From Polyangium mundeleinium (GTDB taxonomy: Bacteria; Myxococcota_A; Polyangia; Polyangiales; Polyangiaceae): 64,000 bases of DNA. Where the stretch lies: positions 7,782,501-7,846,500 of the forward strand of contig NZ_JAQNDO010000001.1 of NCBI RefSeq assembly GCF_028369105.1, given 5' to 3'. This document shows positions 41,413 to 50,762 of this stretch, one piece after another (position 1 is the stretch's first letter; every line of letters starts with the position of its first letter). The notes beneath the pieces are model-generated. The model saw only the letters and a list, made by a program, of their open reading frames with translations. It had not been told where the DNA came from and did not search any database. A program made the position numbers and the translations under genes.

Positions 41413-42690
41413 TTATTGCGGCCGGCCCTGCGCGATCCAGGTCTCGACGAGCTGGATGTCCTCGGGCGTGACGGGCGGAAGCGCGAGCGGCATTCCGCGG
41501 ACGACCGGATCGGTTTGTCCCGCCTCTTCGCGGTACCGGGCGAGCATGGCGTACACGAGGCGCGGCGTGCCGTCGGGCATCGGCGAGAAGATGCTGCGGC
41601 GTTCGCCCTTGTCGTCGACGTACCCCGCCTGGATGCCCTCGTACTCGGCGAGGTTCAGCCCGCGGGGCCGATAGCCGAAGCCACCCGTGTTGCCAGGCCC
41701 GCCGTCGCCGATCGCATAATCCGGTTCGGCATGGCAATGCCAGCACGTGTTGCGGAAGACGCGGCGGCTGACCTCCTCGTACGTCACCTTGCGGTCGAGC
41801 ACCGGCAGGCGCGGCGGAATGATCTTGGCCATCTTGGGCGCGAGATCGGCGCGCAAAAGGAAAGCGGAAAGGTCTCGCTGCTCGTCGGGCGTGAGCGGCG
41901 TCTTCGGCATGAGCGTGTCGGGCTTCTGCGCCTTCGGATCGTCGAGCCAGCGGACGAGCTCGCCCGGGGCCATGCGCTCCCGGACGTACCGCAGATCCGG
42001 CGCGAGCGCGCGGGCCATGCGCTCGCCTTTGCCTTCGAGATCGGCCACGCCGGCCGGGAGCGCCGCGCGCGGCGCGCCAGAGTATTCGTGGCACTGGCGG
42101 CAGCCCTTCGCCTCGAAGAGCGCGCTGCCCTTCTCGACGCTGGCACCTTCGAGCGCGACCGCCGGGGCCGGCGTCGCCGAGGACGTGAGCCACGCGGCGA
42201 CGTCACGCGCCTCCTCCGGGGTGATCGCGAGGCGCGGCATCGTCGTGTCGAGGTGCGGGCGCACGTCGTGTGGTTCGAGGAGGAATGTTTCGAGGAAGCC
42301 GCGGCGCAACCGGCCGCCGATATTGGCGAGCGACGGGGTCTCGCGGAAATGGACGATGCTCTTTTGCCACTTCGCGAGCGACGTGGCCGAGGCCTGGTAC
42401 GTGCCGGCGTGAATCTCCTGGTGGCAGCGGACGCAATCCTGGTCGAGCGCGGGTTTATCGAGGCCGGTGCCCTCGTGGCAACGGTTGCACTGGAACTTGG
42501 CGACGAGGCTTTTCCCTTTTGCGGGGTCGCCGAGCGGCGGCTCGGGGCTCGGGGCGGAATGCGCGAGGGTGGTGGAGCTCGAACTCGCGGAAGGAGCGGC
42601 AGAAGGTGCCTCCGCGCGCTCGTCCTTGCGACAGCCGAGAAGGAGGAGGACTAGACTGACAAGGACGAGCGCGCGGGGCACGGAGGACAT
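41413..42690 (-). CDS. Multihaem cytochrome c lipoprotein (four CxxCH)
   Basis: A 425-residue lipoprotein (signal ends LLLLGC, Cys20), then an Ala/Ser/Pro-rich linker. Four haem-binding motifs are seen: CNRCH, CVRCH, CRQCH and CWHCH, each in a small cytochrome c-like unit. Other marks are GKSLVAKFQCNRCHEGTGL and MPRLAITPEEARDVAAWL. It resembles periplasmic electron-transfer proteins rather than a peroxidase. First gene of the two-cytochrome unit. Its start lies just outside the MITE-like element at 42706. Confidence 0.88.
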   Translation of the reverse strand: MSSVPRALVLVSLVLLLLGCRKDERAEAPSAAPSASSSSTTLAHSAPSPEPPLGDPAKGKSLVAKFQCNRCHEGTGLDKPALDQDCVRCHQEIHAGTYQASATSLAKWQKSIVHFRETPSLANIGGRLRRGFLETFLLEPHDVRPHLDTTMPRLAITPEEARDVAAWLTSSATPAPAVALEGASVEKGSALFEAKGCRQCHEYSGAPRAALPAGVADLEGKGERMARALAPDLRYVRERMAPGELVRWLDDPKAQKPDTLMPKTPLTPDEQRDLSAFLLRADLAPKMAKIIPPRLPVLDRKVTYEEVSRRVFRNTCWHCHAEPDYAIGDGGPGNTGGFGYRPRGLNLAEYEGIQAGYVDDKGERRSIFSPMPDGTPRLVYAMLARYREEAGQTDPVVRGMPLALPPVTPEDIQLVETWIAQGRPQ

Positions 42691-42705
42691 CCTTTCGAGC
42701 GGACA

Positions 42706-42829
42706 AGCAGGCTGTTGAGAAACGCCGCGAGCGCCCTGGAGCTAGGGAGGAGGACGCAGGAATACGAGAGTATTCCGAGGACGACGACCGACGATCCAGG
42801 GCTCTCCGCAAGTTTATCAACAGCCTGCT
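42706..42829. mobile_element. MITE-like element with 18-bp terminal inverted repeats
   Basis: The ends AGCAGGCTGTTGAGAAAC and GTTTATCAACAGCCTGCT pair at 17 of 18 positions. Inside are a perfect hairpin GGAATAC-gaga-GTATTCC (42760-42777) and further imperfect pairing (gcgccctggagc with gatccagggctc). At 124 bp with no coding capacity it fits a miniature inverted-repeat element. Its right end overlaps the stop codon of the next gene. Confidence 0.75.
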
Positions 42830-43487
42830 AGCTTTGGCCCCCCTGGCTCGTGGGCACCTGGCAGACGGAGCTGTCCTTGGCCATCGTGTTGCAGCGCTGG
42901 ACGGCGGCGTCACGGGCCGTCGTGTTGCCGGCCTCCTGCTGGAGGCGGCCGAGGGCGGCGTAGCCCTGCGGCGTGGCCATGAGGTCACGGTCGGCGAGGC
43001 CCTGGAGCAAGCTGCGCGCCTCGTCCTTGCGGCCCTCGACCTTGGCGAGCGCCTCGCCGAGATCCGTGTCGACGGAAGGATCGTTCTTGCGCTGCTCGCG
43101 GAGCCGCTCGAGGGCCGCGACGGCCCAGGCGACGTTCTTGGCGCGCTGCTCGGGCGACTTGCCCCGCCACGTCGGGTCGAGGTCGATGCCGCCGTCGGCG
43201 CGGACGAGGGCGACGGCGAGCGTGCGCTGGGCGCGCTGGAGCATGCCGTCCCGGCCCGGGTTGATGCTGCGGATCTCGGGGAACATGCGCACGACCGACT
43301 GGGCCGAGGCCACGATCTTGCCGTCACGCATGGTCTTCTCGGCGTTCGCGAGGCCCTGGATGCGGTGGTCGATCTCGGGGATGAAGACGTCGCCGCAGGC
43401 CGCCGCGTCGTTCGACACGGCCGGAATGGCGGCGAGGGCAGCGAGACCGAGGGCGAAACGAACGGCGAGACCCTTGATGGTGAGCAT
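42828..43487 (-). CDS. Secreted TPR-like protein
   Basis: A 219-residue exported protein with signal peptide (LTIKGLAVRFALGLAALAAI, cleaved near AVSNDAAA). The body has helical repeats (AQRTLAVALVRADGGIDLDP, NVAWAVAALERLREQRKNDP, LGEALAKVEGRKDEARSLLQ) of TPR type and two cysteines near the C-terminus. GGAGGAGG precedes the ATG at 43487. Its TAG stop lies in the terminal inverted repeat of the MITE-like element, so the last residues may be changed by that insertion. Confidence 0.78.
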   Translation of the reverse strand: MLTIKGLAVRFALGLAALAAIPAVSNDAAACGDVFIPEIDHRIQGLANAEKTMRDGKIVASAQSVVRMFPEIRSINPGRDGMLQRAQRTLAVALVRADGGIDLDPTWRGKSPEQRAKNVAWAVAALERLREQRKNDPSVDTDLGEALAKVEGRKDEARSLLQGLADRDLMATPQGYAALGRLQQEAGNTTARDAAVQRCNTMAKDSSVCQVPTSQGGQS

Positions 43488-43687
43488 CGAAACCTCCTCC
43501 TGGTGCGACGAGCGGTTCAACCCGGGTATCGGGGCGGGCGGTTCTTCTGTGACAGCGGCCGACGAAAAAAGTTTTGCGAGAAGTTCCGGCTTCCGCGAGC
43601 ACGGGGTTCGGGGCGAAGGGCGCCGAAGGCGACCCGAAGCCCTGAGCGTTGAACGACAAACGCCGCTCGGGGGCAGGATCTTTCAGG

Positions 43688-45106
43688 TCAGGCCGATGGA
43701 AGAGAGGCGAGCGAGAGGCGGGCGACGGCGGCGAAGAGGAGGTTTCCGTCGAGGACGACAGCCTCCTGGTAGAGGCGAATGCGCTCGGCGGGGTCGTCGA
43801 CGAGGTTGCCGAGCTTGACGAGGAGCTGGGTGCGGACGTCGGGCTCCTCGGCGACGTCGAGGCCGCGGCGGTAGGCGGCGCGCGCTTCGATCGGTTTTCG
43901 CTGGGCCGCGAGGGCGTCACCGAGGCCGACGTGGAGCAAGCCGAGGTCGGCCTTCGTGAGGGCCTCCCGGGCGCGTCGGACCTTTTCCGCGGGGTCGAGG
44001 TCGGGGCGGTCGAAGTCGGAGACGAGGGCGAAGACGGCCGGTTCGACGGCGCCGGCGGCGATCCGTTCGGCGAGGAAGCGGTAGGCCCGGCAGCGGAACC
44101 AGCCGGGGGCGAGCTCTTCCGTTTTGCGGAAGAGCCCCGCGGCCTCGGCGGCGCGGCCCATGAAGAGGCACGTCACGCCGGCCTGGTAGACGGGCGACGG
44201 GGCGTGCCGATCGGCGACGGCGCCGCGGCGGAAGGCTTCGAGCGCGCGGACGAACTCGCCGGCCGCGCCGAGGCGCTCCCCTTCCTCGGTGGCGATGGAC
44301 GAGGCGCGAAGCTCGGGCCGATCGCGCTCGTAGATGAACTGGACGGAGCCTTGGAGGCCGCCGAGCTCGTCAATCTCGGCGGGCTTGCCGTCGACGAGGG
44401 CGACGACGCGGCAGCGGGGCTCGCCGGCCCGGACACGCTCGGCGCGGCGGCGGAAGGCGCGGGCCTCGTCGGCGTCGCCGAGTCGGTCGAGGACGGAGGC
44501 GATTCGCTCGGCCCTCCCCGCGGCCTCGGCCGTCTCGCCGAGGTACCGGTGCACCTCGAAGAGGGAGAAGAGGGCGGCGAGGGCGCCCTGGTCGTCGCCC
44601 GACTCTTCGCAAAGGGTGAGGGTCTGCTCGAAGGGCGCGCGGGCCTCGGCGACGCGGCCGGTGTGGAAGAGGCACTCGCCGAGGCGGCCGACGAGCATGG
44701 CCTGATGGCCGCTCTTGGAGCCCTCGGTCTCGGCGAGCGCGGCGCGGGCCTGGACCTCGGCCTCGGCATACCGGCCCTCCGCGGCGAGGGCGTCGATGTC
44801 GGCGAGGGCCTGTTCGAGGCGCCGGAGGAGGGCCTGGGTGCCCTCGGGGACGGTGGTGAGGGCCGCGAAGAGCTCGGGCCGCCCTCGCATCGCGGCCATG
44901 TGCTGCGCGACGGAGGTCATGCCCTGGATGTACCAGCGCAGCGACGGGCCTTCGCGAAACGGCTCGGGGACGGTGCGCCAGCCGGGGAAGGCGTCGCAGA
45001 TGGCTTGCTCGTGCGCCTCGCAGAGGGAGGAGAGGCGGTCGAGGTCGCCTTCGTCGACGGCGTTGAAGAGGGCCTCGCGGAGGGCGTCGGGGGAGAGCGG
45101 CTGCAT
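43688..45106 (-). CDS. TPR-repeat protein, cytoplasmic
   Basis: A 472-residue soluble protein made mainly of TPR hairpins, for example AEAEVQARAALAETEGSKSG, EARAPFEQTLTLCEESGDDQ, PSPVYQAGVTCLFMGRAAEA and IEARAAYRRGLDVAEEPDVR. The N-terminal ~100 residues (DALREALFNAVDEGDLDRLS) are helical too. No signal peptide or enzymatic domain is present. A protein-protein scaffold role is likely. A short GAGCGC hexamer repeat lies just upstream of its start. The 200-base gap before the next minus-strand gene shows nothing clear. Confidence 0.8.
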   Translation of the reverse strand: MQPLSPDALREALFNAVDEGDLDRLSSLCEAHEQAICDAFPGWRTVPEPFREGPSLRWYIQGMTSVAQHMAAMRGRPELFAALTTVPEGTQALLRRLEQALADIDALAAEGRYAEAEVQARAALAETEGSKSGHQAMLVGRLGECLFHTGRVAEARAPFEQTLTLCEESGDDQGALAALFSLFEVHRYLGETAEAAGRAERIASVLDRLGDADEARAFRRRAERVRAGEPRCRVVALVDGKPAEIDELGGLQGSVQFIYERDRPELRASSIATEEGERLGAAGEFVRALEAFRRGAVADRHAPSPVYQAGVTCLFMGRAAEAAGLFRKTEELAPGWFRCRAYRFLAERIAAGAVEPAVFALVSDFDRPDLDPAEKVRRAREALTKADLGLLHVGLGDALAAQRKPIEARAAYRRGLDVAEEPDVRTQLLVKLGNLVDDPAERIRLYQEAVVLDGNLLFAAVARLSLASLPSA

Positions 45107-45269
45107 CGGGCGCGAAGGTAGTCGAGGGGGGACGGGAGCGGAAGCGCGAGCGCGAGCGCGAGCGAATTCAGGTCGTCGTCAGTCCCCCATCGGCCGCGGA
45201 AAGGGCGAAGGGACTCGGCGGCGGCGGATGCGTCGAGCTCTGCCTTCAAGAACGCGGCCATTTTCGTGT

Positions 45270-48200
45270 TCATACCGGATCCGAAGCCTTTGGGGTCATG
45301 GGTTTGCCGCCGCCGAAGCTCACGTAAAGCGCCGGCAAGACCAGGAGGGTGAGGAGCGTCGAGGAGAGGACCCCGCCGATGACGACTGTCGCCAGCGGAC
45401 GTTGCACCTCCGCGCCCACCCCGGTGTTGAGCGCCATCGGCAAGAACCCGAGGCTCGCGACGAGGGCCGTCATCAGGACCGGACGAAGCCTCCGCTCCGC
45501 GGCCTGCTCGACGGCCTCGCGTACGGGCATGCCGGTCGCGAGGAGCTGCCGCACGGTCGACACGAGCACCATGTCCGCGAGGACCGAGACCCCGGACAGG
45601 GCGACGAAGCCCACGCCCGCCGAGATGCTGAACGGAAGCCCGCGCAGCCACAACGCGACGATCCCGCCAATGGCGGCAAACGGAACGCCCGTGAACACCC
45701 GCGCCGCGTCGAGGAGGCGCCCGTAGGTGAAATGAAGCAGCACGAAGATCAGCGCGAGCGCCGCGGGCACGACGACGAGGAGCCGCCCCTGGGCGCGCTC
45801 GAGGTGCTCGAACTGGCCGCCATAACGCACGTAATAACCGGACGGCAACACGACCTTCTCGTCGATGCGAGTGCTCGCCTCCTGCACGAACGAACCCACG
45901 TCCCGGCCTCGCACGTTGGCTTGCACGACGATCCGCCGTTTGGCCCACTCCCGTTGGATGGAGGAAGGCCCCTCGACGAGGCGCAGGTGGGTCACGCTCG
46001 AAAGGGGGATCTGCGTGCCATTCGCGGCCGTGATCAGGATGCGCCCGACAGCTTCGACGTCGGTCCGATATCGATCGTCGAGCCGCAGCGTGATCGGGAA
46101 GCGTTTTTCCCCCTCCTGCATCTGGCCGACCTCACGCGTCCCGAGCGACGCGACGACATCCAGCACCTCGTGCGCCGGAATCCCGTGCCGCGCAATCGCC
46201 GCGCGATCCACCTCGACCTGGAGCAGCGGTTGTCCCGTCACTTGCTCCGTCACCACGTCGGCGGCGCCCGGAATCGCCTTCAGGACCGCCTCGATCGCAC
46301 GCGCCTTCTCCTTCAGGATCTCGAAGTCTTCCCCGAAGAGCTTCACCCCGACGTCCGATCGAACCCCGGCGATCATCTCGTTCACCCGCATCTCGATGGG
46401 CTGGGTGAACACCATTCGCATCCCGGGCAAGCTTTCGAGCTCGCCCTGCATGGCACGCACGAGCTCGTCCTGCGTCGCCCCGCGCTTCCATCGATCCCGC
46501 GGCGTGAGCGTGACGAACACGTCCGAGAGCTCGATCCCCATCGGATCCGTGGCCACCTCCGCCGTGCCCGTGCGCGTCCAGACGCGCTCGATCTCGTCCG
46601 GAAACTTCTCCCGCAGCGTCTTCTCGATCTGGAGGCCATACCGCGTCGACTCTTCCACGGAGACACCCGCGAGGCGGATCGTATTGACCACGATGGCGCC
46701 TTCATTCAGCCGCGGGACGAACTCCGAGCCGAGCCGCGTGGAGAGGGCCATGGCCCCGCCCAGCATCGCCACGGCCGCGGCCATCACGAACCGTCGCCGG
46801 CGCAGGGCGAACTGGAGCGCCGGTCGATACACGCGCAAAAGTGCCCGCACCACCACGTTCTCCCGCTCCACGATCCGGCGCGGCAGGAGGAAGCTCGCCA
46901 GCACCGGCATCAACGTGAGCGAGAGCAACATCGAACCCGCGAGCGCGAAGATCACCGTCAGCGCCATCGGCCGGAAGAGCTTTCCCTCGACCCCTTCGAG
47001 GAAAAGAATCGGCAGATAAACGATCATGATGATGAGCTCGCCGAACATCGTCGGTTTGCGCACTTCGAGCGCCGCTTCCCGCACGACTTCGATCACAGGC
47101 CGCGCGCCCTTGTCCTCCGCGAGCCGCCGCGTCGCGTTCTCGACCATGATCACGGAGCTGTCGACGACGAGGCCGAAGTCGATCGCGCCGAGGCTCATGA
47201 GGCTCCCCGCGATCCCGAACCGCAGCATGAGGTTCGACGCGAAGAGCATCGAGAGCGGAATGGCCGAAGCGACCACGAGCCCCGCGCGCAGGTTGCCGAG
47301 GAAGACGAAGAGGACCGCGATGACGAGGATCGCGCCTTCGAGGAGGTTCGTTCGAACCGTCCGTAGTACGTGGTCCACGAGCTCCGTGCGGTCGTAGACC
47401 GTGGCGACCTCGATCCCGGGCGGGAGGCTCTTCTTGATCTCGTCGAGCCGCACCTTGAGCCGGCTCGTCACGTCATGGCTGTTCTCGCCCATCAGCATGA
47501 AGCCGAGACCGAGGACCACTTCGCCTTTCCCATCCGCCGTCACCGCGCCGCGCCGGATCTCGCGCCCCTCGACGACCTTCGCCACGTCGCGGACCCGGAC
47601 CGGCACGCCCTCGTGCGCCGTGATCACCATGTCCTCGATGTCGCTCGGGCGCGTCGCAAGGGCGATCCCCTGGACGAGCGTCGCTTCGCCGGCGCGATCG
47701 AGGCTGCCGCCGCCGACATTCGTGTTGTTGTGCTCGATCGCCTCGGCGAGATCCGCGAGCGTGAGGCCACGGCGCTGGAGATTCTTGGGGTCGACGACCA
47801 CGTGGATCTGCCGCTCGTCGCCGCCCCAGGCGTTCACCTCGGCGACGCCGCGGACCGAGCGGAGCTGCGGCTTGACGATCCAGTCGTGCGCGGTGCGCAG
47901 CTCGCTCAGGCTCTTGTCCTCGCCGGACACGATGTAATGGAAGACCTCGCCGAGCCCCGTCGCGACGGGCCCGAGGGTCGGCCGCTCGATCTGCGGCGGA
48001 AGCGAGACGCTTTGCAGCCGCTCCATGGCGACCTGCCGCGCGAGGTAAATGTCCGTCCCGTCCTCGAACACGACCGTCACCTGCGACAGACCAAATCGCG
48101 AGATCGAGCGCACCTCGTCGAGCCCCGGGAGCCCCGCAATGGCTTGCTCGATCGGCGCCGTGATCTGCCGCTCGATCTCCAGCGGCGAGAGCGCGGGCGC

Positions 48201-48356
48201 CACGGTGTTGATCTGCACCTGCACCGGCGTCGTGTCGGGGAAGGCGTCGATCGGCAGGCGTCGAAAAGAGAGCGCCCCCAGGATCGCGACCACGAGCGTC
48301 GCGAGAAGGACGAGGGTGCGGTGGCCGAGCGACCACGTGATGATGCGACTCAGCAT
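45270..48356 (-). CDS. CusA/CzcA-type heavy-metal efflux RND pump
   Basis: A 1028-residue inner-membrane proton-driven pump of the heavy-metal RND group, close to the usual ~1040. The start MLSRIITWSLGHRTLVLLAT gives helix 1, the first periplasmic loop follows, and GAIDFGLVVDSSVIMVENAT in helix 4 carries the acidic proton-relay residue of metal-exporting members. The second half repeats the layout (LARAFTGVP-like region, SVLADMVLVSTVRQLL). It pairs with the adaptor gene 6 bases upstream. The metal (copper/silver or cobalt/zinc/cadmium) cannot be fixed by eye. No outer-membrane TolC-type gene lies here. Confidence 0.95.
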   Translation of the reverse strand: MLSRIITWSLGHRTLVLLATLVVAILGALSFRRLPIDAFPDTTPVQVQINTVAPALSPLEIERQITAPIEQAIAGLPGLDEVRSISRFGLSQVTVVFEDGTDIYLARQVAMERLQSVSLPPQIERPTLGPVATGLGEVFHYIVSGEDKSLSELRTAHDWIVKPQLRSVRGVAEVNAWGGDERQIHVVVDPKNLQRRGLTLADLAEAIEHNNTNVGGGSLDRAGEATLVQGIALATRPSDIEDMVITAHEGVPVRVRDVAKVVEGREIRRGAVTADGKGEVVLGLGFMLMGENSHDVTSRLKVRLDEIKKSLPPGIEVATVYDRTELVDHVLRTVRTNLLEGAILVIAVLFVFLGNLRAGLVVASAIPLSMLFASNLMLRFGIAGSLMSLGAIDFGLVVDSSVIMVENATRRLAEDKGARPVIEVVREAALEVRKPTMFGELIIMIVYLPILFLEGVEGKLFRPMALTVIFALAGSMLLSLTLMPVLASFLLPRRIVERENVVVRALLRVYRPALQFALRRRRFVMAAAVAMLGGAMALSTRLGSEFVPRLNEGAIVVNTIRLAGVSVEESTRYGLQIEKTLREKFPDEIERVWTRTGTAEVATDPMGIELSDVFVTLTPRDRWKRGATQDELVRAMQGELESLPGMRMVFTQPIEMRVNEMIAGVRSDVGVKLFGEDFEILKEKARAIEAVLKAIPGAADVVTEQVTGQPLLQVEVDRAAIARHGIPAHEVLDVVASLGTREVGQMQEGEKRFPITLRLDDRYRTDVEAVGRILITAANGTQIPLSSVTHLRLVEGPSSIQREWAKRRIVVQANVRGRDVGSFVQEASTRIDEKVVLPSGYYVRYGGQFEHLERAQGRLLVVVPAALALIFVLLHFTYGRLLDAARVFTGVPFAAIGGIVALWLRGLPFSISAGVGFVALSGVSVLADMVLVSTVRQLLATGMPVREAVEQAAERRLRPVLMTALVASLGFLPMALNTGVGAEVQRPLATVVIGGVLSSTLLTLLVLPALYVSFGGGKPMTPKASDPV

Positions 48357-48362
48357 CCCTTC

Positions 48363-49754
48363 TCAGTCGGCGTCGCAGCAGCCGGCGCCGATGCTCTCCT
48401 TCAACGTCTCGGTCTTCAGCAGGAAGCTGCCCGTCGTCGCGACGTCCTCGCCGGGGCGTATGCCTTTGCGGATCTCGACGAGGTTGCCCTCGCGAAGGCC
48501 CATCTCGACGCGCCGCGCCTCGTATTCGTCCTCCGCGAGCCGAATGAAGACGAGGTGCACGTCCTTCGCGCGCTGCACGGCCGCGTCCGGGACCATGACG
48601 CTCGCGCGCGCCGCGCCGACGTCGACACGCGCCCGCCCGAACATATTGCCTCGCAACACCCCATCCACGTTTTCCAGCGGAACACGCGCCCGGACCGTGC
48701 GCGTCGCGAGGTCGATCTGCGGGCTCAGATACGTGATCTTCCCGCGGAAGGTGCGCCCCACGAGCCCGTCGACGTCGAGCGTCACGGATTGCCCCACGGC
48801 GACCGCCGCGAGCTCGGCCTCCGGGACGTCGAGCTCCGCCCACATCGCGGACGTGTCCACGACCTCGAAGAGCATCTCTTCGAGCCCGACGAGCTTGCCC
48901 ACGGTGGCGCTTCGCTGCGTCACGACGCCGTCGATGGGCGAAGTGAGCGTGTACGAACCCCCTGCCCCGGCGCCCGCCCCGATGATGGAGAGCGCCGTGG
49001 CGAGCGCCGCTTGCTCTGCCTTGGCGGTTTCGAGCTCCTGCTCTGCCGCGAGCACGTCCTTTTCGGAGCTAAAGCCCGACTTCTGGAGCGCCGCGAGCCG
49101 CTCGTGGTTCTTCTGCGCAATGCCGACGCGCGCCCGCGCGGCCTGGAGCTTGGAGCGGTCCGCCCCGACCTCCGCGCTGTCGAGGACGGCGAGCGCATCC
49201 CTCTTTTTGACCTGCGAGCCGATGTCGACCTTCATGGCCCGCACGACGCCGGGCGCCCGCGCATTGATGTGTGCGAGGCGCGTGGCGTCGTACACGACCC
49301 GGGCCGTGACGAGGATGCCGCCCGCGTTTTTCCGCTCTTCGGCCTTCACCGTCTGGATGCCGGCGAGCCGCGCGGTCTCCTTCGTCTTGAAGCGGACCTT
49401 GGTCCCATCGGCGGGCGCTTCCGCCTCGGGGGCGCTCTTGCCTCCGCTCTTGCCGCTCACGTCGGCGGCGGGGCGTCCGCCGCGCGTTGGGTGGCAGACC
49501 GGGCAAAACGACGCCGGAAAGCCATGCTCGGCGCACCAATCGCCCTTCGCCTGGAACACGGCCGCGAGCTTCGGGTGGCACTTGGGACACACCACGTCGA
49601 GCACGCCGTGCGCGCAGAGCTTCCCTTCGCCGTCCGCCTTCGCGGACGCCGGCTGCGTGGAGCTCGCGGGACCCGCGGGCGACGCCTTCGGATCTCGGCC
49701 GCACCCGGCGAGCCCCAGGAGGAGCGCCAGGAGGGCCACGAGGAGGGGACGCAC
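48363..49754 (-). CDS. CusB/CzcB-type RND periplasmic adaptor with Cys-rich N-terminus
   Basis: A 463-residue membrane-fusion lipoprotein (LAGC, Cys18). After a linker, residues 45-90 carry LCAHGVLDVVCPKCHP and DWCAEHGFPASFCPVCHP, two Cys/His modules likely to bind metal. The adaptor body follows: barrel-sandwich hybrid with HINARAPGVVRAMKVDIGSQ, a coiled-coil hairpin (KLQAARARVGIAQKNHERLA), lipoyl half SYTLTSPIDGVVTQRSATVG and beta-barrel. The tail ends GCCDAD. The start is GTG at 49754, 2 bases from the upstream stop. It links the pump to an outer-membrane channel and may pass metal to it. Confidence 0.92.
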   Translation of the reverse strand: MRPLLVALLALLLGLAGCGRDPKASPAGPASSTQPASAKADGEGKLCAHGVLDVVCPKCHPKLAAVFQAKGDWCAEHGFPASFCPVCHPTRGGRPAADVSGKSGGKSAPEAEAPADGTKVRFKTKETARLAGIQTVKAEERKNAGGILVTARVVYDATRLAHINARAPGVVRAMKVDIGSQVKKRDALAVLDSAEVGADRSKLQAARARVGIAQKNHERLAALQKSGFSSEKDVLAAEQELETAKAEQAALATALSIIGAGAGAGGSYTLTSPIDGVVTQRSATVGKLVGLEEMLFEVVDTSAMWAELDVPEAELAAVAVGQSVTLDVDGLVGRTFRGKITYLSPQIDLATRTVRARVPLENVDGVLRGNMFGRARVDVGAARASVMVPDAAVQRAKDVHLVFIRLAEDEYEARRVEMGLREGNLVEIRKGIRPGEDVATTGSFLLKTETLKESIGAGCCDAD

Positions 49755-49755
49755 G

Positions 49756-50091
49756 TCAGCTCCCCTTGGGAGGTCGAACGATCTTCAGGCCCGGGTTGCA
49801 CTTCAAGCATTGCGACTCGGGGAGGCCGTGCTCGGGGCACCAATCCCCCGTGGCCTTGAAGGCGGGGACGAGCTCGGGGTTGCACCGGGTGCACTGCGAC
49901 TCGGGGACCGCATGCTCCCCGCACCAGTCCTCGTGCGAGCCGGGCTTGACGGTGCTCGGCGCGTGGGCGCCGTCCTGCTTCGCGGACGCGGCCGCGGCCG
50001 GCTCGGGCTTGGCCGTCGAGCCCACGTCCTTGGAGCACGCGGCGAGGGAGAGGGCGGCGAGGAGCGGAAGGATCAGGGAACGATGCATCAT
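49756..50091 (-). CDS. Small Cys/His-rich lipoprotein, probable metal-binding partner
   Basis: A 111-residue lipoprotein (SLAAC, Cys19) with two copies of one module: DWCGEHAVPESQCTRCNP and DWCPEHGLPESQCLKCNP, about 34 residues apart. The same WCxEHxxPxSxCxxC module appears in the adjoining adaptor. By position and ligand content it is a candidate periplasmic metal carrier comparable in role, not sequence, to CusF. The start is at the first of two ATGs (50091/50088) after GAAGAGG. It is translationally close to the adaptor gene. Confidence 0.8.
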   Translation of the reverse strand: MMHRSLILPLLAALSLAACSKDVGSTAKPEPAAAASAKQDGAHAPSTVKPGSHEDWCGEHAVPESQCTRCNPELVPAFKATGDWCPEHGLPESQCLKCNPGLKIVRPPKGS

Positions 50092-50219
50092 GATGAGCCT
50101 CTTCGAATTCGTCTTTGCCAACTGCGGACATGTCGCCCCGCGCGCGCCACGAGAACGCGAGCTCGCGCGCCGGAACGACCGATCGATGGAGCCTCCTCCG
50201 GTGGTGCCGGGGGCTCCGA

Positions 50220-50681
50220 TCAGCAGTGGAAGACTTGAAGGGCGATGCAACGCTCCGCCGAGGAGCGTGGTCCTGCACGAGGGAGCGCGGGGCGAGCGAC
50301 GATCCGCGGCAATGGCGCGAGGTACCGGGATCCGCGCGGAGGGCCGAACGCGGCCGGCACCCCCTCGCCTGGGAGCGTCGTGACGGGCGCCGGAGGTACT
50401 TGCGGCAGCTCGACGCGCTTGTGCGCGGGGGGCAACTCGCCGACCTGATGTTCCTCGCAGCAGTCTTCTCCGACGCTGGGACCTTGGTCGTCCTCCGCGC
50501 CGTGGGCGGAGCAGTCGTCGGATTCGCAGGCGTGCTCGACGACCTCCTGGACCGCGACGCAGAAGTAGTAGCTCCGGCCGGAGAAGAACACGGCGAGCGC
50601 GACGACGGCGACGAGGAGCACCGCGAACACACGGCGAGGCCCAGGGGCCTGCGTGGAGAGCGCGAGGGCTCGGCGCGTCAT
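50220..50681 (-). CDS. Membrane-anchored Cys/His-rich protein at the head of the efflux operon
   Basis: A 153-residue protein with one membrane helix near the N-terminus (VFAVLLVAVVALAVFFSG) and a periplasmic part rich in possible metal ligands: CESDDCSAHGAEDD and GEDCCEEHQVGE. The rest is Pro/Arg-rich, with a last CIALQVFHC segment. I do not recognise a family. As the first gene of the metal-efflux unit, 128 bases upstream of the small lipoprotein, it may sense or bind metal. The frame could start elsewhere; 50681 is the first ATG before the helix. Confidence 0.55.
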   Translation of the reverse strand: MTRRALALSTQAPGPRRVFAVLLVAVVALAVFFSGRSYYFCVAVQEVVEHACESDDCSAHGAEDDQGPSVGEDCCEEHQVGELPPAHKRVELPQVPPAPVTTLPGEGVPAAFGPPRGSRYLAPLPRIVARPALPRAGPRSSAERCIALQVFHC

Positions 50682-50762
50682 CACGGGGCGGGAGCCTACC
50701 CGCGGCGGAAGAGCACGTCCAGGGTCGCGTTTCTGGGAGAGGACGCAAGGAGAGGTGCCGCC

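Noticed and set aside
41308-42654. A 448-codon plus-strand frame opposite the tetrahaem cytochrome
   Set aside because: The minus strand carries four CxxCH motifs and a lipobox, while the plus frame is Arg-rich with no motif.
45107-45273. Possible small gene starting MNTKMAAFLKAELDASAAAE before the TPR gene
   Set aside because: It begins inside the end of the pump gene and runs through hexamer-like DNA into the TPR gene in another frame; no support as a separate gene.
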